From assembly GCA_964599235.1 (NCBI GenBank), contig CAZRDX010000035.1, positions 44,653 through 108,652 of the forward strand: a DNA stretch of 64,000 nucleotides. The letters are read 5' to 3'. The position numbers were made by a program, and so were the translations under genes. A model generated the notes under the pieces. It saw nothing but the letters and a program-made list of their open reading frames with translations, made no database searches and was not told where the DNA came from. Of the stretch, positions 32,763 to 41,612 are shown in pieces; positions within the stretch are counted from its first letter, which is position 1, and each line of letters begins with the position of its first letter. The stretch is from DRPN01 sp964599235 (lineage in GTDB: Bacteria > Bacteroidota > Bacteroidia > Bacteroidales > VadinHA17).

Positions 32763-34226
32763 ATGAACTCTCTGCTCATGCTCGGGCGATCCCGTTACAG
32801 CATTTTTTTGACGGCGTTGTTCCTTTTCCTGAGCGCTCTTCCCCTCTTTTCGCAGCGGCCCAACATCATCCTTATTCTGGCCGATGATCTGGGCTGGCGG
32901 GATGTGGGTTATATGGGCAGCAGGTTTTATGAGACGCCGTCGATCGACCGGCTGGCCGCCTCGGGGATGGTCTTCACCGACGCTTATGCCAACGCCCCCA
33001 ACTGTGCTCCCAGCCGTGCTGCCCTGCTGACCGGTCTCTATGCTCCCCGCACGGGCATCTACACCGTCAACAGCCCGGCCCGGGGCAGGAGCATCTACCG
33101 CCGTCTCATCCCGGCACCCAACAAGACCGTCCTCGACACCTCTTTCGTCACCATCGCCGAGGCTTTGAGGAAGAACGGCTATGTATGTGCCTCCATCGGC
33201 AAATGGCATCTGGGCGACCCGCCCCTCTTCGGTCCGGAAGCCCAGGGGTTCGACCTCAACGTCGCCGGCTGGCATTCGGGCCACCCGAAGAGCTACTTCA
33301 GCCCCTACCACAACCCCTATCTGCCGGACGGACCCGAAGGGGAATATCTCACCGACCGTCTCACGGCCGAGGCGGAAATGTTCATCGAACGGAACAAAGA
33401 CCGGCCTTTCTTTCTGTATTTCCCTCATTATGCCGTCCATACGCCGTTGCAGGCGAAGGACAGTCTCATCGACCTTTTCCGCGGTCGTCCTCCCGACGGC
33501 GGACAGCACCATGCCGTCTATGCGGCCATGATCAGGAGCCTTGACGAGAGTGTGGGCAGGCTCATGCACAAGCTCGACGAGCTGCACCTGCGGGAGCGGA
33601 CGCTGGTTATCTTCTTCTCCGACAACGGCGGCGTGTGGGGCATCACCTCCAACGCCCCGCTGCGCGGCGCCAAGGGCATGCTCTACGAAGGGGGCATACG
33701 CGAGCCGCTCATCATCGCCTGGCCGGGACATATCCCCGCCGGCAGCCGCAGCAGCTACCCCGTCATCGGCACCGACCTCTATCCCACACTGCTGGCGATC
33801 ACCGGCACCCCCCGTCCCCCGGCGTTCCACCCCGACGGCATCGACCTGAGCCGGCTGCTGCTGAAAGGAAAAGAACCCGGGCGCAGGGACCTCTTCTGGC
33901 ATTTCCCCGCCTACCTGGAAAGGATGCGCGGCATGCCCGCCCTGTGGCGCACCACCCCCGTCTCCGCCATCCGGCACGGCCACTGGAAACTGATCCGCTT
34001 CTGGGAAACCAATACCTCCGAACTGTATGACCTCGAAAAGGATATCGGCGAACAACAGGACCTATCCGCTGTCCACCCGCGCGTGAAAGCCCGCATGGAA
34101 CGCCGTCTCGACCGATGGCTCAAAAAAACCCGCGCCCCCCTGCCGCTGAAAAAGAACCCGCAATTCGACGAAAAGGCCTATCTTCAAAAGCTCAACGAAA
34201 TCAAACAAGAGAACCATGAAAAATAA
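32763..34226 (+). CDS. Secreted sulfatase, S1 family (FGly-dependent)
   Basis: The 487-residue protein has a hydrophobic signal segment (about 12-30), the motif LADDLGWRDVGYMG (39-52) and the signature C81-A-P-S-R with Cys81 as formylglycine precursor. VIFFSDNGGVWG and LRGAKGMLYEGGIREPLIIAWPG follow. It belongs to a subfamily distinct from the previous sulfatase (about one third similar by eye). Two adjacent sulfatases of different subgroups suggest stepwise desulfation of one polymer. Its stop overlaps the start of the PhoD-like gene by 11 bp. Confidence 0.93.
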   Translation: MNSLLMLGRSRYSIFLTALFLFLSALPLFSQRPNIILILADDLGWRDVGYMGSRFYETPSIDRLAASGMVFTDAYANAPNCAPSRAALLTGLYAPRTGIYTVNSPARGRSIYRRLIPAPNKTVLDTSFVTIAEALRKNGYVCASIGKWHLGDPPLFGPEAQGFDLNVAGWHSGHPKSYFSPYHNPYLPDGPEGEYLTDRLTAEAEMFIERNKDRPFFLYFPHYAVHTPLQAKDSLIDLFRGRPPDGGQHHAVYAAMIRSLDESVGRLMHKLDELHLRERTLVIFFSDNGGVWGITSNAPLRGAKGMLYEGGIREPLIIAWPGHIPAGSRSSYPVIGTDLYPTLLAITGTPRPPAFHPDGIDLSRLLLKGKEPGRRDLFWHFPAYLERMRGMPALWRTTPVSAIRHGHWKLIRFWETNTSELYDLEKDIGEQQDLSAVHPRVKARMERRLDRWLKKTRAPLPLKKNPQFDEKAYLQKLNEIKQENHEK

Positions 34227-36816
34227 ACTCTCACTTCCGCTCTTTGCAGCCCTCCTGACGGGGCTCACCTTCTTCTCGTGCACGAACGGCGATCGCAGGA
34301 ACACTTTCCGTGATCCGCTGCCCGAAGGGATCGAACGCACATGGATCGGTCCTTCGTATTGGACCAATCCCCTGCAGGACTGGCGGCTACATGACGGCCG
34401 TATTGAATGTCTCGTGGCCGCCCCCAACCGCAACGTCAACCTCCTAACCCACCGCATCGACCAGGTGAACGGCGGCTTCATCTTGTCCGTGCGGATGGGG
34501 CTGCTCACCGACACGCTCGAAGCCTCCAAGGCCAACTGGATCGGCTTCCGTCTCGGTGCCAAAGGGAAGTTCCACGACTACCGCGACGATGCGGTCTTCG
34601 GCCGGGGGCTGAACATCGGCATCACCACACGCGGTGAGCTCTTCATCGGCGAGCCGCCGGTGAAGGAGGACAAGAACGCGGTGCTGCTGATCCCCCACCT
34701 GAAAGAGGGACTGCTTCTCGAGGCCAGGGTCATCCCCGCCGATGGGCATTACACGCTGACCGTCACGGCGAAGGATCCCGGCAACGGCCAGGTGCTGGCC
34801 ACGGCCGAAGAGGAAGATGCCGCCCCGCAGAGCCTCACCGGCAGCGTAGCCCTGGTGAGCCACTTCGCCGATCCCGCACGCAAGATCACCACACCCTCGG
34901 CATGGTTCGACGACATCAGCCTGAGCGGCCCCGACGTGGCCGCCTACCCCGAACGTGCCTTCGGACCGGTGCTTTTCACACAGTACACCCTCAGCCGCGG
35001 CATCCTGAAACTGACCGCCCAGCTCCCGCCCGTAGGCGAGAAAGACGACCGGCAGGCCACCCTGCAGGTGCAAAAGGACGGCAAATGGCAGGAGATCGCC
35101 ACCGCACCCCTCGACCCCGACGCACGTACCGCCACCTTCCGCATCGAAGGATGGGATGCCCCTCACGATGTGCCCTACCGCGTGGTCTATCGTCTTGCCA
35201 CAGGAAAAGGAAAAAAGAAAGAGTACACTTACGGCGGGACCATCCGGCATGATCCCGTGGACAAGGAAGAGATCGTGGTGGCCGCCTTCACCGGCAACAG
35301 CGACGTAGGCTTCCCCAACACCGAGGTCACCGAGGCGGTGAAGAAGGTGGATCCCGACCTGCTTTTCTTTTCCGGCGACCAGATCTACGAGATCGTGGGC
35401 GGCTATGGTGCGCAGTCCACTCCTCTCGACAAGGCCATCCTCGACTACCTGCGTAAGTGGTATCTCTACGGCTGGGAGTACGGCGAGCTGCTGCGCAATA
35501 TCCCCACCGTTTCCATCCCCGATGATCACGATGTCTTCCAGGGCAACCTGTGGGGTGCGGGGGGACGGCCCACCCCTCCCGGCACCTGGGGCCTGGAAGC
35601 TCAGGATGCAGGCGGCTACAAGATGCCGGCACGGTGGGTGAACATGGTCCAGCGCACCCAGACGTCCCATCTGCCCGATCCTTACGATCCCACACCCGTG
35701 ATGCAGGGCATCACGGTCTACTATACCGATCTGCTGTTGGGCGGCATCAGCTTTGCGATCGTCGAGGACCGCAAGTTCAAGTCGGCGCCGCGCGACATGC
35801 TTCCCCGCGCCAGGATACGCAACGGCTGGCCACAGAACCCCGACTTCGATGCAGTGAAGGAGGCCGATATCCCCGGTGCCGTGCTGCTGGGCGACCGCCA
35901 GCTGCAGTTCCTCCACCACTGGAACCAGGACTGGAGCGACGGCACCTGGATGAAAGTGCTCCTCTCGCAGACCATCTTCGAGAACCTGGCCACCCTGCCG
36001 CGCAATGAGCGCAGCGATGCGGCAGTGCCCCGTCTGCGTATTCTCAAGCCCGGGGAATATCCTCCCGACGATGTGCCGGTGTCGGATTTCGATTCCGACG
36101 GCTGGCCCCAGACGGGCCGGCGTAAGGCCGTGGAAGCCATCCGCAAGGCTTTTGCCATCCACATCGCGGGCGACCAGCACCTGGGCAGCCTCTCCCAGTA
36201 CGGTGTCGACGCTTTCCGCGACGCCTCCTTCGCCTTCTGTGTGCCCTCCATCTCCAACTTCTGGCCCCGCCGCTGGTGGCCCATGGAAGGGGGTAAGAAC
36301 CGCGCCCCCGGCGCTCCCAAATATACCGGCGACTTCTTCGACGGCTTCGGCAACAGGATGACCGTCTGGGCCGTGGCCAACCCGGTCTATACCGGCAGAA
36401 AACCCTCGAAGATCTACGACCGTTCTTCGGGCTACGGCATCGTCCGTTTCCGTCGTGATACACGGGAGATACGCTTTGAATGCTGGCCGCGCGGCATCGA
36501 CCCCACCGATCCCGCCTCGAAACAATACCCCGGCTGGCCTTTCACCATCCACCAGGAAGACAACTACAACCGTGCCCCTTACGGCTGGCTGCCTACGGTG
36601 GCGGTGAGCGGTCTTACCGACCCCGTGGTGAAGGTATACCACGACGACGGCCGCCTGGTGTATGCCCTGCGCATCGCCGGCACCACCTTCGATCCCAGGG
36701 TCTTCGAAGAAGACAGCTATACCCTGCTGGTGGGCGACGGAGAAAGGTTCAGGAAGTTCGAACACCTCCGCCCGGCCGCGAACAAAGGAGAGAAAACACT
36801 GACGGTCACTTTCTGA
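34216..36816 (+). CDS. PhoD-like metallophosphatase lipoprotein
   Basis: The 866-residue protein has a lipoprotein signal with Cys22 (TFFSC) and a beta-rich N-terminal region of about 270 residues resembling a lectin or LamG-like domain. A PhoD-type phosphatase/phosphodiesterase core follows: LLFFSGDQIYE, SIPDDHDVFQGNLWGAGG, GAVLLGDRQLQFL and HIAGDQHLGSL. PhoD enzymes use Fe/Ca to hydrolyse phosphomono- or diesters. The long N-terminal domain is not in classical PhoD and may target the protein to a glycan. It is translationally coupled to the upstream sulfatase (11-bp overlap), so it likely serves the same polymer degradation. Confidence 0.85.
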   Translation: MKNKLSLPLFAALLTGLTFFSCTNGDRRNTFRDPLPEGIERTWIGPSYWTNPLQDWRLHDGRIECLVAAPNRNVNLLTHRIDQVNGGFILSVRMGLLTDTLEASKANWIGFRLGAKGKFHDYRDDAVFGRGLNIGITTRGELFIGEPPVKEDKNAVLLIPHLKEGLLLEARVIPADGHYTLTVTAKDPGNGQVLATAEEEDAAPQSLTGSVALVSHFADPARKITTPSAWFDDISLSGPDVAAYPERAFGPVLFTQYTLSRGILKLTAQLPPVGEKDDRQATLQVQKDGKWQEIATAPLDPDARTATFRIEGWDAPHDVPYRVVYRLATGKGKKKEYTYGGTIRHDPVDKEEIVVAAFTGNSDVGFPNTEVTEAVKKVDPDLLFFSGDQIYEIVGGYGAQSTPLDKAILDYLRKWYLYGWEYGELLRNIPTVSIPDDHDVFQGNLWGAGGRPTPPGTWGLEAQDAGGYKMPARWVNMVQRTQTSHLPDPYDPTPVMQGITVYYTDLLLGGISFAIVEDRKFKSAPRDMLPRARIRNGWPQNPDFDAVKEADIPGAVLLGDRQLQFLHHWNQDWSDGTWMKVLLSQTIFENLATLPRNERSDAAVPRLRILKPGEYPPDDVPVSDFDSDGWPQTGRRKAVEAIRKAFAIHIAGDQHLGSLSQYGVDAFRDASFAFCVPSISNFWPRRWWPMEGGKNRAPGAPKYTGDFFDGFGNRMTVWAVANPVYTGRKPSKIYDRSSGYGIVRFRRDTREIRFECWPRGIDPTDPASKQYPGWPFTIHQEDNYNRAPYGWLPTVAVSGLTDPVVKVYHDDGRLVYALRIAGTTFDPRVFEEDSYTLLVGDGERFRKFEHLRPAANKGEKTLTVTF

Positions 36817-36994
36817 CGCGGGCGCCGGCGAGTCTTTTCCACCCGCTGCAAGTCACGAGATGACCGGCATGGCCGTGCCGGCGGGTATTTTGTGCTCCGT
36901 CATGCTTTCTTTCTGACACAAAGCCCGTTACAAGACAGCAGCCATTTTTGGCACTGCTTTTGCACGGGGATAAGCAAAACCCAAACCCCGCCTC

Positions 36995-37663
36995 ATGAAA
37001 AGACTTCCCTGGCAACGGCTGCTGCTCCTTCTGCCTCTTCCGGTCCTGATGCTGGCCGGCTGTGAAGAAAGCCCCACCGCGGGTTTCTTCGCCTCGGAGG
37101 TGGTGGTCCGGACAGGTGAGGAGGTTTATTTCACCAACAACTCCTGCTGTGCCTGCCGTTATGAGTGGGATTTCGGCGACGGCACCCGGAGCGAGACGGT
37201 CCATCCCGTCCACAGCTGGGATGTTCCCGGCATCTATACCGTCACCCTCACCGCCTGGTCACGGCACGGCCATGCCGACCGTGCACTGATGGACATCACC
37301 GTACTGCAGCCCACCACCCTGCACGTCGAGGTCAAAGAGATCGAATCCGACACCCTCCTCGCCGGCGCCCGCGTCACCCTCTATGCCACCCTCGACGACT
37401 GGAACAACGAACGCCACCCCGTAGCCGAAGGCACCACCGGCGAGGAGGGGACCATCGACTTCGTCAACCTTGACACACGTCGCTACTACGTGGACGTATG
37501 GGGCAAAGACTACAACAACTACAATCTGGCAGCCCGGGACATCCGTTACATCGAAACACCGCTCCTGAAAGCCGGCGAAGTCAACCTCTTCACCGCCTGG
37601 GTCGAATACACCTCCCCTTCTTCCACCCTCCCGGGAACAAATGCGGGAAAAACACAAAAATAG
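36995..37663 (+). CDS. PKD-domain lipoprotein
   Basis: The 222-residue protein has a lipobox LAGC with the lipidated Cys near residue 23. A PKD domain follows (AGFFASEVVVRTGEEVYFTNNS, then YEWDFGDGTRSETVHPVHSWDVPGIYTVTL, about 29-86). The rest is a carboxypeptidase-regulatory-like beta-sandwich (EIESDTLLAGARVTLYATLDDWNN and YYVDVWGKDYNNY). A CCAC cluster (about residues 52-55) inside the PKD domain is unusual. The protein should sit on the outer membrane as an adhesion or glycan-binding module. It is monocistronic, and its stop codon is embedded in the TATTTAAATA repeat array. Confidence 0.8.
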   Translation: MKRLPWQRLLLLLPLPVLMLAGCEESPTAGFFASEVVVRTGEEVYFTNNSCCACRYEWDFGDGTRSETVHPVHSWDVPGIYTVTLTAWSRHGHADRALMDITVLQPTTLHVEVKEIESDTLLAGARVTLYATLDDWNNERHPVAEGTTGEEGTIDFVNLDTRRYYVDVWGKDYNNYNLAARDIRYIETPLLKAGEVNLFTAWVEYTSPSSTLPGTNAGKTQK

Positions 37664-37704
37664 GTATTTAAATATCTATTTAAATGCCTATTTAAATAGG
37701 TATA
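37663..37704. repeat. Tandem 12-bp palindromic repeats (core TATTTAAATA)
   Basis: Three copies of a 12-bp unit with core TATTTAAAT[AG] lie head to tail at 37663, 37675 and 37687, plus a partial fourth copy. Each core is itself palindromic, and CCTATTTAAATAGG at 37687-37700 is a perfect 14-bp palindrome. The array begins at the stop codon of the PKD lipoprotein gene and lies about 70 bp upstream of the next gene's -7 box. Confidence 0.75.
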
Positions 37705-37771
37705 TTCTGAAAGATTTCCCGTTCATGGTCAATGAAAAATGGAACATATTTTTTCTCAGTCATGATTTCAG

Positions 37772-37779
37772 TAGCTTTG
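37772..37779 (+). promoter_or_regulatory. Bacteroidota -7 box for the acylase gene
   Basis: TAGCTTTG is a perfect match to TAnnTTTG, 45 bp upstream of the ATG at 37824. A T-run at 37749-37754 may serve as the -33 element. Confidence 0.5.
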
Positions 37780-37823
37780 TAAGAATCTTTCACATCACAA
37801 CAACAGACTGAACTTTCCTCATC

Positions 37824-40268
37824 ATGAGAACCTCGTATTCCGCACGTATCTTTCCTTTTCTTTTTTTGTTTTTGTCTCTTTCCTGCGGATCGCCGGAGCG
37901 GCCTGAACGTTCACGCACGCTTGAGGTAGATGGGCTGGAAGAACCTGTTGAGGTGGTCCGCGACCAGTGGGGAGTGAACCACATCTTCGCCCGCACCCAG
38001 CATGATCTCTTCTTTGCCCAGGGTTTCCTGGCGGCGCGCGACCGGCTTTTTCAGTTCGAGATCTGGCGTCGCCAGGCCACCGGTACGATGGCCGAGCTCC
38101 TGGGTCCGCGGGAGGTACGACGCGACCAGGGTGCCCGTCTCTTTCGTTTCCGAGGCGACATGGAACGGGAGCTGCAGCATTACCATCCGCAGGGAAAAGC
38201 GATCATCGAGGCCTATGTGGCAGGGGTGAACGCCTGGATCGACCGGGTTTTGCGCGACACCTCCCTTCTCCCGCTGCCTATGCGCATGCTGGGGCTGCTG
38301 CCGGGGCACTGGTCTCCCGCGGTGGTGATCTCGCGTCACCAGGGGCTGCTGGGCAACGTTCAGCTGGAGCTGCGCACGGGCCGCGCCGTCGCCCGCCTGG
38401 GTGCCGAAACCGTGGAAAAGCTTGCCTGGTTCCATCCCGGTCATCCCGACCTCCGTCTTGATCCCGCCGTGGACGGCTCCCTGCTCGAGGCAGACATCCT
38501 GGGCCTCTACCACGCTTACCGGCGGCGCGTCACCTTCCGTCGTTCCGACCTGCTGCCCCGCTGGCGCCGGGATACGGCTGCCCTCACCTTCCTCAACGGT
38601 ACCGTCCCGCCGGATCCGCCCGGCAGCGACGATCTCTTCACCGGCAGCAACAACTGGGTGGTCAGCGGAAACCGCATGGCCGACGGCAACACTTACATGG
38701 CCAACGACCCCCACCGCACCCTCGCCATCCCCTCCCTCCGTTACATGGTCCATCTCAACGCCCCGGGATGGAACGTGGCCGGCGCCGGCGAACCCGAGAT
38801 CCCCGGTGTCTCCATCGGTCACAACGACCACGGCGCCTGGGGACTCACCGTCTTCTTCACCGACGGCGAAGACCTGATGGTATACGATCTCAACCCGCAT
38901 GATCTCACGGAATACCGCTACCGTGGCCGGTGGAAGAAGATGGAGGAGGAATACGACACCATCCGGGTCAGGGGCTACGCTGCCGTACCGGTGGTGCATC
39001 GCTACACCCTCCACGGACCGGTCAGTTACATCGACACGCTGCATCGCAAGGCTTATGCGGTGCGGTGTGCCTGGCTGGAGCCGGGAGGTGCCCCCTACCT
39101 GGCCTCGCTGCGCATGGACCAGGCTCACAGCTGGAAAACTTTCCGCGATGCCTGCAGCTACAGCAACATCCCCGGCGAGAACATGGTCTGGGCCGGCCGT
39201 GACGGCACCATCGGATGGCAGGCCGTAGGCATCGCTCCCCGTCGTCCTCACTTCAGCGGCCTGGTACCCGTGCCCGGCGACGGCCGCTATGAATGGGACG
39301 GCTACCTGCCCATCCTCAAAAAACCCCACCGGAGCAATCCGCCCGAAGGGTTCATCGCCACCGCCAACCAGAACATCACCCCACCGGATTACCCCTACCG
39401 GGACGCCATCGGGTATTTCTGGCGCGACCCTTTCCGCGGCGAACGTCTCAACGAAGTCCTGGAGCAGGGCCGTCACATGACCATGCTCGACATGAAGAAA
39501 CTCCAGACCGACTATTTTTCCATTCCCGCACGTGAGCTGGTGCCCCGTCTGCTCCATCTCACCCTCCCCGACACACTCGCGGTAGTCCGCGACCTGCTGA
39601 AAGGGTGGGACTACCGTCTTGACAGCTCCTCTGTGGCAGCAGGCATCTACAATGCCTGGGAGAACAGTCTCATGACGCTGGCTGAAGAGCGTTTCGTCCC
39701 CGCGGCGGGGCGAGGGCTCATCACCCTCTCCCTCACGAAGGTGATCGGATGGCTCGACCATCCCGACAGCATCTTCCCCGCCCCGGCAGAAAGGCAGCGT
39801 GACGCTTTCCTCACCGAAGCTTTCCGTCGTGCCTGTGACACCCTCACCCGCTGGGTAGGTGATGATCCCTCCCACTGGAAGCTGGGCAGTTACCATTATG
39901 TGGAGATCCTCCATCCCCTGGGCGGGGTGACGGCTGCCCCTTTTGCTGCCCGCCTCAATGCGGGGCCTGCACCACGCGGCGGCAATGCCTACTGCCCCAA
40001 CGTCACCGGCACCACCCGCAACCAGCACAAAGGCGCCAGCTTCCGCATCATCGTCAACACCGGCGACTGGGACTGCACCCAGGCCATCAATACCCCCGGC
40101 CAGTCGGGCAACCCGACCAGCCCTTACTACCGCAACCTCTTCGACACCTGGGTGCAGGACCGGTACTTCCCCCTCTACTTTTCCCGGGAGAAGATCCTGA
40201 CGGTGGCAGCCGAAAGACTCACTCTGCGTCCCACCAAAAGGAAGAACCCGCACAAAGCTCATCTTTAA
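37824..40268 (+). CDS. Penicillin amidase/acylase-family lipoprotein (Ntn hydrolase)
   Basis: The 814-residue protein has a lipobox with Cys21 (SLSC) and the two-chain layout of penicillin acylases. The alpha-chain region ends before SNNWVVSG, where Ser275 becomes the N-terminal nucleophile after self-cleavage. Beta-chain motifs include MANDPHRTLAIPS, GVSIGHNDHGAWGLT, FIATANQNITPP and a C-terminal NTGDWDCTQAINTPGQSGN. Members hydrolyse amides such as penicillins, N-acyl-homoserine lactones or other acyl-amino compounds. A role in degrading an acylated glycan or a signalling compound is possible. It is an outer-membrane or periplasmic lipoprotein with no operon partner upstream. Confidence 0.9.
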   Translation: MRTSYSARIFPFLFLFLSLSCGSPERPERSRTLEVDGLEEPVEVVRDQWGVNHIFARTQHDLFFAQGFLAARDRLFQFEIWRRQATGTMAELLGPREVRRDQGARLFRFRGDMERELQHYHPQGKAIIEAYVAGVNAWIDRVLRDTSLLPLPMRMLGLLPGHWSPAVVISRHQGLLGNVQLELRTGRAVARLGAETVEKLAWFHPGHPDLRLDPAVDGSLLEADILGLYHAYRRRVTFRRSDLLPRWRRDTAALTFLNGTVPPDPPGSDDLFTGSNNWVVSGNRMADGNTYMANDPHRTLAIPSLRYMVHLNAPGWNVAGAGEPEIPGVSIGHNDHGAWGLTVFFTDGEDLMVYDLNPHDLTEYRYRGRWKKMEEEYDTIRVRGYAAVPVVHRYTLHGPVSYIDTLHRKAYAVRCAWLEPGGAPYLASLRMDQAHSWKTFRDACSYSNIPGENMVWAGRDGTIGWQAVGIAPRRPHFSGLVPVPGDGRYEWDGYLPILKKPHRSNPPEGFIATANQNITPPDYPYRDAIGYFWRDPFRGERLNEVLEQGRHMTMLDMKKLQTDYFSIPARELVPRLLHLTLPDTLAVVRDLLKGWDYRLDSSSVAAGIYNAWENSLMTLAEERFVPAAGRGLITLSLTKVIGWLDHPDSIFPAPAERQRDAFLTEAFRRACDTLTRWVGDDPSHWKLGSYHYVEILHPLGGVTAAPFAARLNAGPAPRGGNAYCPNVTGTTRNQHKGASFRIIVNTGDWDCTQAINTPGQSGNPTSPYYRNLFDTWVQDRYFPLYFSREKILTVAAERLTLRPTKRKNPHKAHL

Positions 40269-40280
40269 GTTTTCCTCATC

Positions 40281-41537
40281 ATGACCCGCACCGGTATCAC
40301 CTTTCTTTTTTTGTTCATTCTGTCTGTTCCCGCGGCCGTGGCCCAGCGTGATCTCTCCGGCAGTCTCAACGGCTATCTGTACCGCCTCATCGAGAGCATG
40401 CCCGGACGGGGCACTGACGAATATACTCCCCCCGATGAAGACGATCTTGCTCTCTGGGAGCATCTGGCCGATTCCCTGCTGTCAGGGAACTACGTTGCCA
40501 CCGCCCGCCTGGCCGGCGAGGTGGGCTATGAGCTGGTGAGGTTCACCGACGCGAACAGTCCTTTTTACATCCTGCAGAAGAAAGAGAGCTCTTCCCGTTA
40601 CTGGGGCACTTATGTCCTCAATCCCTCCCCCGGCGCCTGCCGCCGCATTGTGGTGCAGGCCCCGCATCCCCGCTATGATCTGAACACGGGCCAGGAGGGT
40701 GTGTATGTTTTCCACCGCACCGGCGCCTTCTTTCTTTTCCTGGCCGGCACCCACCGTTGCAACAGCACCTATCTCTCTCCCTGTTCCGGCACCACCACGG
40801 TATGCAGCGGAAGTACGGAACCCTACCATCTTTCCGACATGGCGCACAACACGGGCACGGTCTTCCAGTTGCTCACGCGCAAGCTTGCCGTCCACGACAC
40901 CTCTCTGCTCTTCTTGCAGCTACACGGCTTTGCCATGCGTGACGACGACCCGTACGTCATCATGAGCAACGGCACCCGGCTCACTCCCCATCCAGATCCG
41001 CTCGACACGCTCAAAAAAGCACTGAAAGCTGTTGATCCCGTCCTGGACTTCCGCGTAGCTCATCAGGATACCGACTGGGACCGGCTGGTGGCTTTCAACA
41101 ACGTGCAGGGCCGTTATCTTAACGGCAGCGATGATCCCTGCCGTGAAGATGCTGCCGGGGTCTCGGGCCGTTTCCTCCACATCGAGCAGGAAAAGAGCCG
41201 CCTGCGTGAGGACAGCACCCGCTGGGAAAAAATGGCTCAGGCTCTGCTCAGAGCTTTCACCTCTCCCAGCGGAATATCCCCCCCACCCTTCTCAGGAAAG
41301 GTCGTGGTGGTCCCCAATCCTTTTCGCGAGTGTGCAGAGATCTTCGTCGAAGGTCTTCCATACCATTGTTATGGTTATGAATTGTACTCCCTTCAGGGGA
41401 AACGTATGCAACAGCAACGACCGGCATGCTGCGGTTGCATCCTGCTGCACAGGGGACATCTCAGACCCGGCCTGTACATCCTGCACATCTATGACAAGGC
41501 CGGCCACACCTTCCGCAGCAAGGTAGTGGTCGAATGA
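40281..41537 (+). CDS. T9SS-secreted protein with amidohydrolase-like core
   Basis: The 418-residue protein has a signal peptide (about 1-22) and a C-terminal type IX secretion sorting domain (about 348-418: VVVVPNPFRECAEIFVEG, YELYSLQGKRM, GLYILHIYDKAGHTFRSKVVVE). The central region holds VQAPHPRYDLNTG, FLAGTHRCNS, LSDMAHNTGTVF and LFLQLHGFAMRDDDP, with histidines arranged as in zinc-dependent N-formylglutamate/poly-glutamate hydrolase-type folds. Substrate and even catalytic activity are inferred. Cysteines are plentiful, suggesting disulfides. It follows the acylase gene by 12 bp, so the two are likely cotranscribed. Confidence 0.65.
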   Translation: MTRTGITFLFLFILSVPAAVAQRDLSGSLNGYLYRLIESMPGRGTDEYTPPDEDDLALWEHLADSLLSGNYVATARLAGEVGYELVRFTDANSPFYILQKKESSSRYWGTYVLNPSPGACRRIVVQAPHPRYDLNTGQEGVYVFHRTGAFFLFLAGTHRCNSTYLSPCSGTTTVCSGSTEPYHLSDMAHNTGTVFQLLTRKLAVHDTSLLFLQLHGFAMRDDDPYVIMSNGTRLTPHPDPLDTLKKALKAVDPVLDFRVAHQDTDWDRLVAFNNVQGRYLNGSDDPCREDAAGVSGRFLHIEQEKSRLREDSTRWEKMAQALLRAFTSPSGISPPPFSGKVVVVPNPFRECAEIFVEGLPYHCYGYELYSLQGKRMQQQRPACCGCILLHRGHLRPGLYILHIYDKAGHTFRSKVVVE

Positions 41538-41566
41538 AAAGGCTCGGCTTCGTCCGGACAAAAAAG

Positions 41567-41592
41567 AAAGCCCCGCCGCGGCGGGGCTTTTT
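41567..41592. terminator. Strong bidirectional intrinsic terminator
   Basis: A perfect GC-rich palindrome, GCCCCGCCGCGGCGGGGC at 41570-41587, is flanked by AAA and TTTTT. It lies between the convergent T9SS-protein and SusD genes and can terminate both. Confidence 0.9.
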
Positions 41593-41612
41593 CTGATCGT
41601 TCCTGTTGTCTG

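Noticed and set aside
34444..36765. Long minus-strand open frame of about 773 codons opposite the PhoD-like gene
   Set aside because: The PhoD motifs and lipoprotein signal are on the plus strand. The antisense frame has no recognisable domain and is a composition effect of GC-rich DNA.
37663..37704. CRISPR-like array
   Set aside because: Units are only 12 bp with no spacers, so this is a short tandem repeat. No Cas genes are present.
37911..40463. Minus-strand open frame of about 850 codons opposite the acylase gene
   Set aside because: The acylase catalytic residues and signal peptide are on the plus strand. The antisense translation has no domain.
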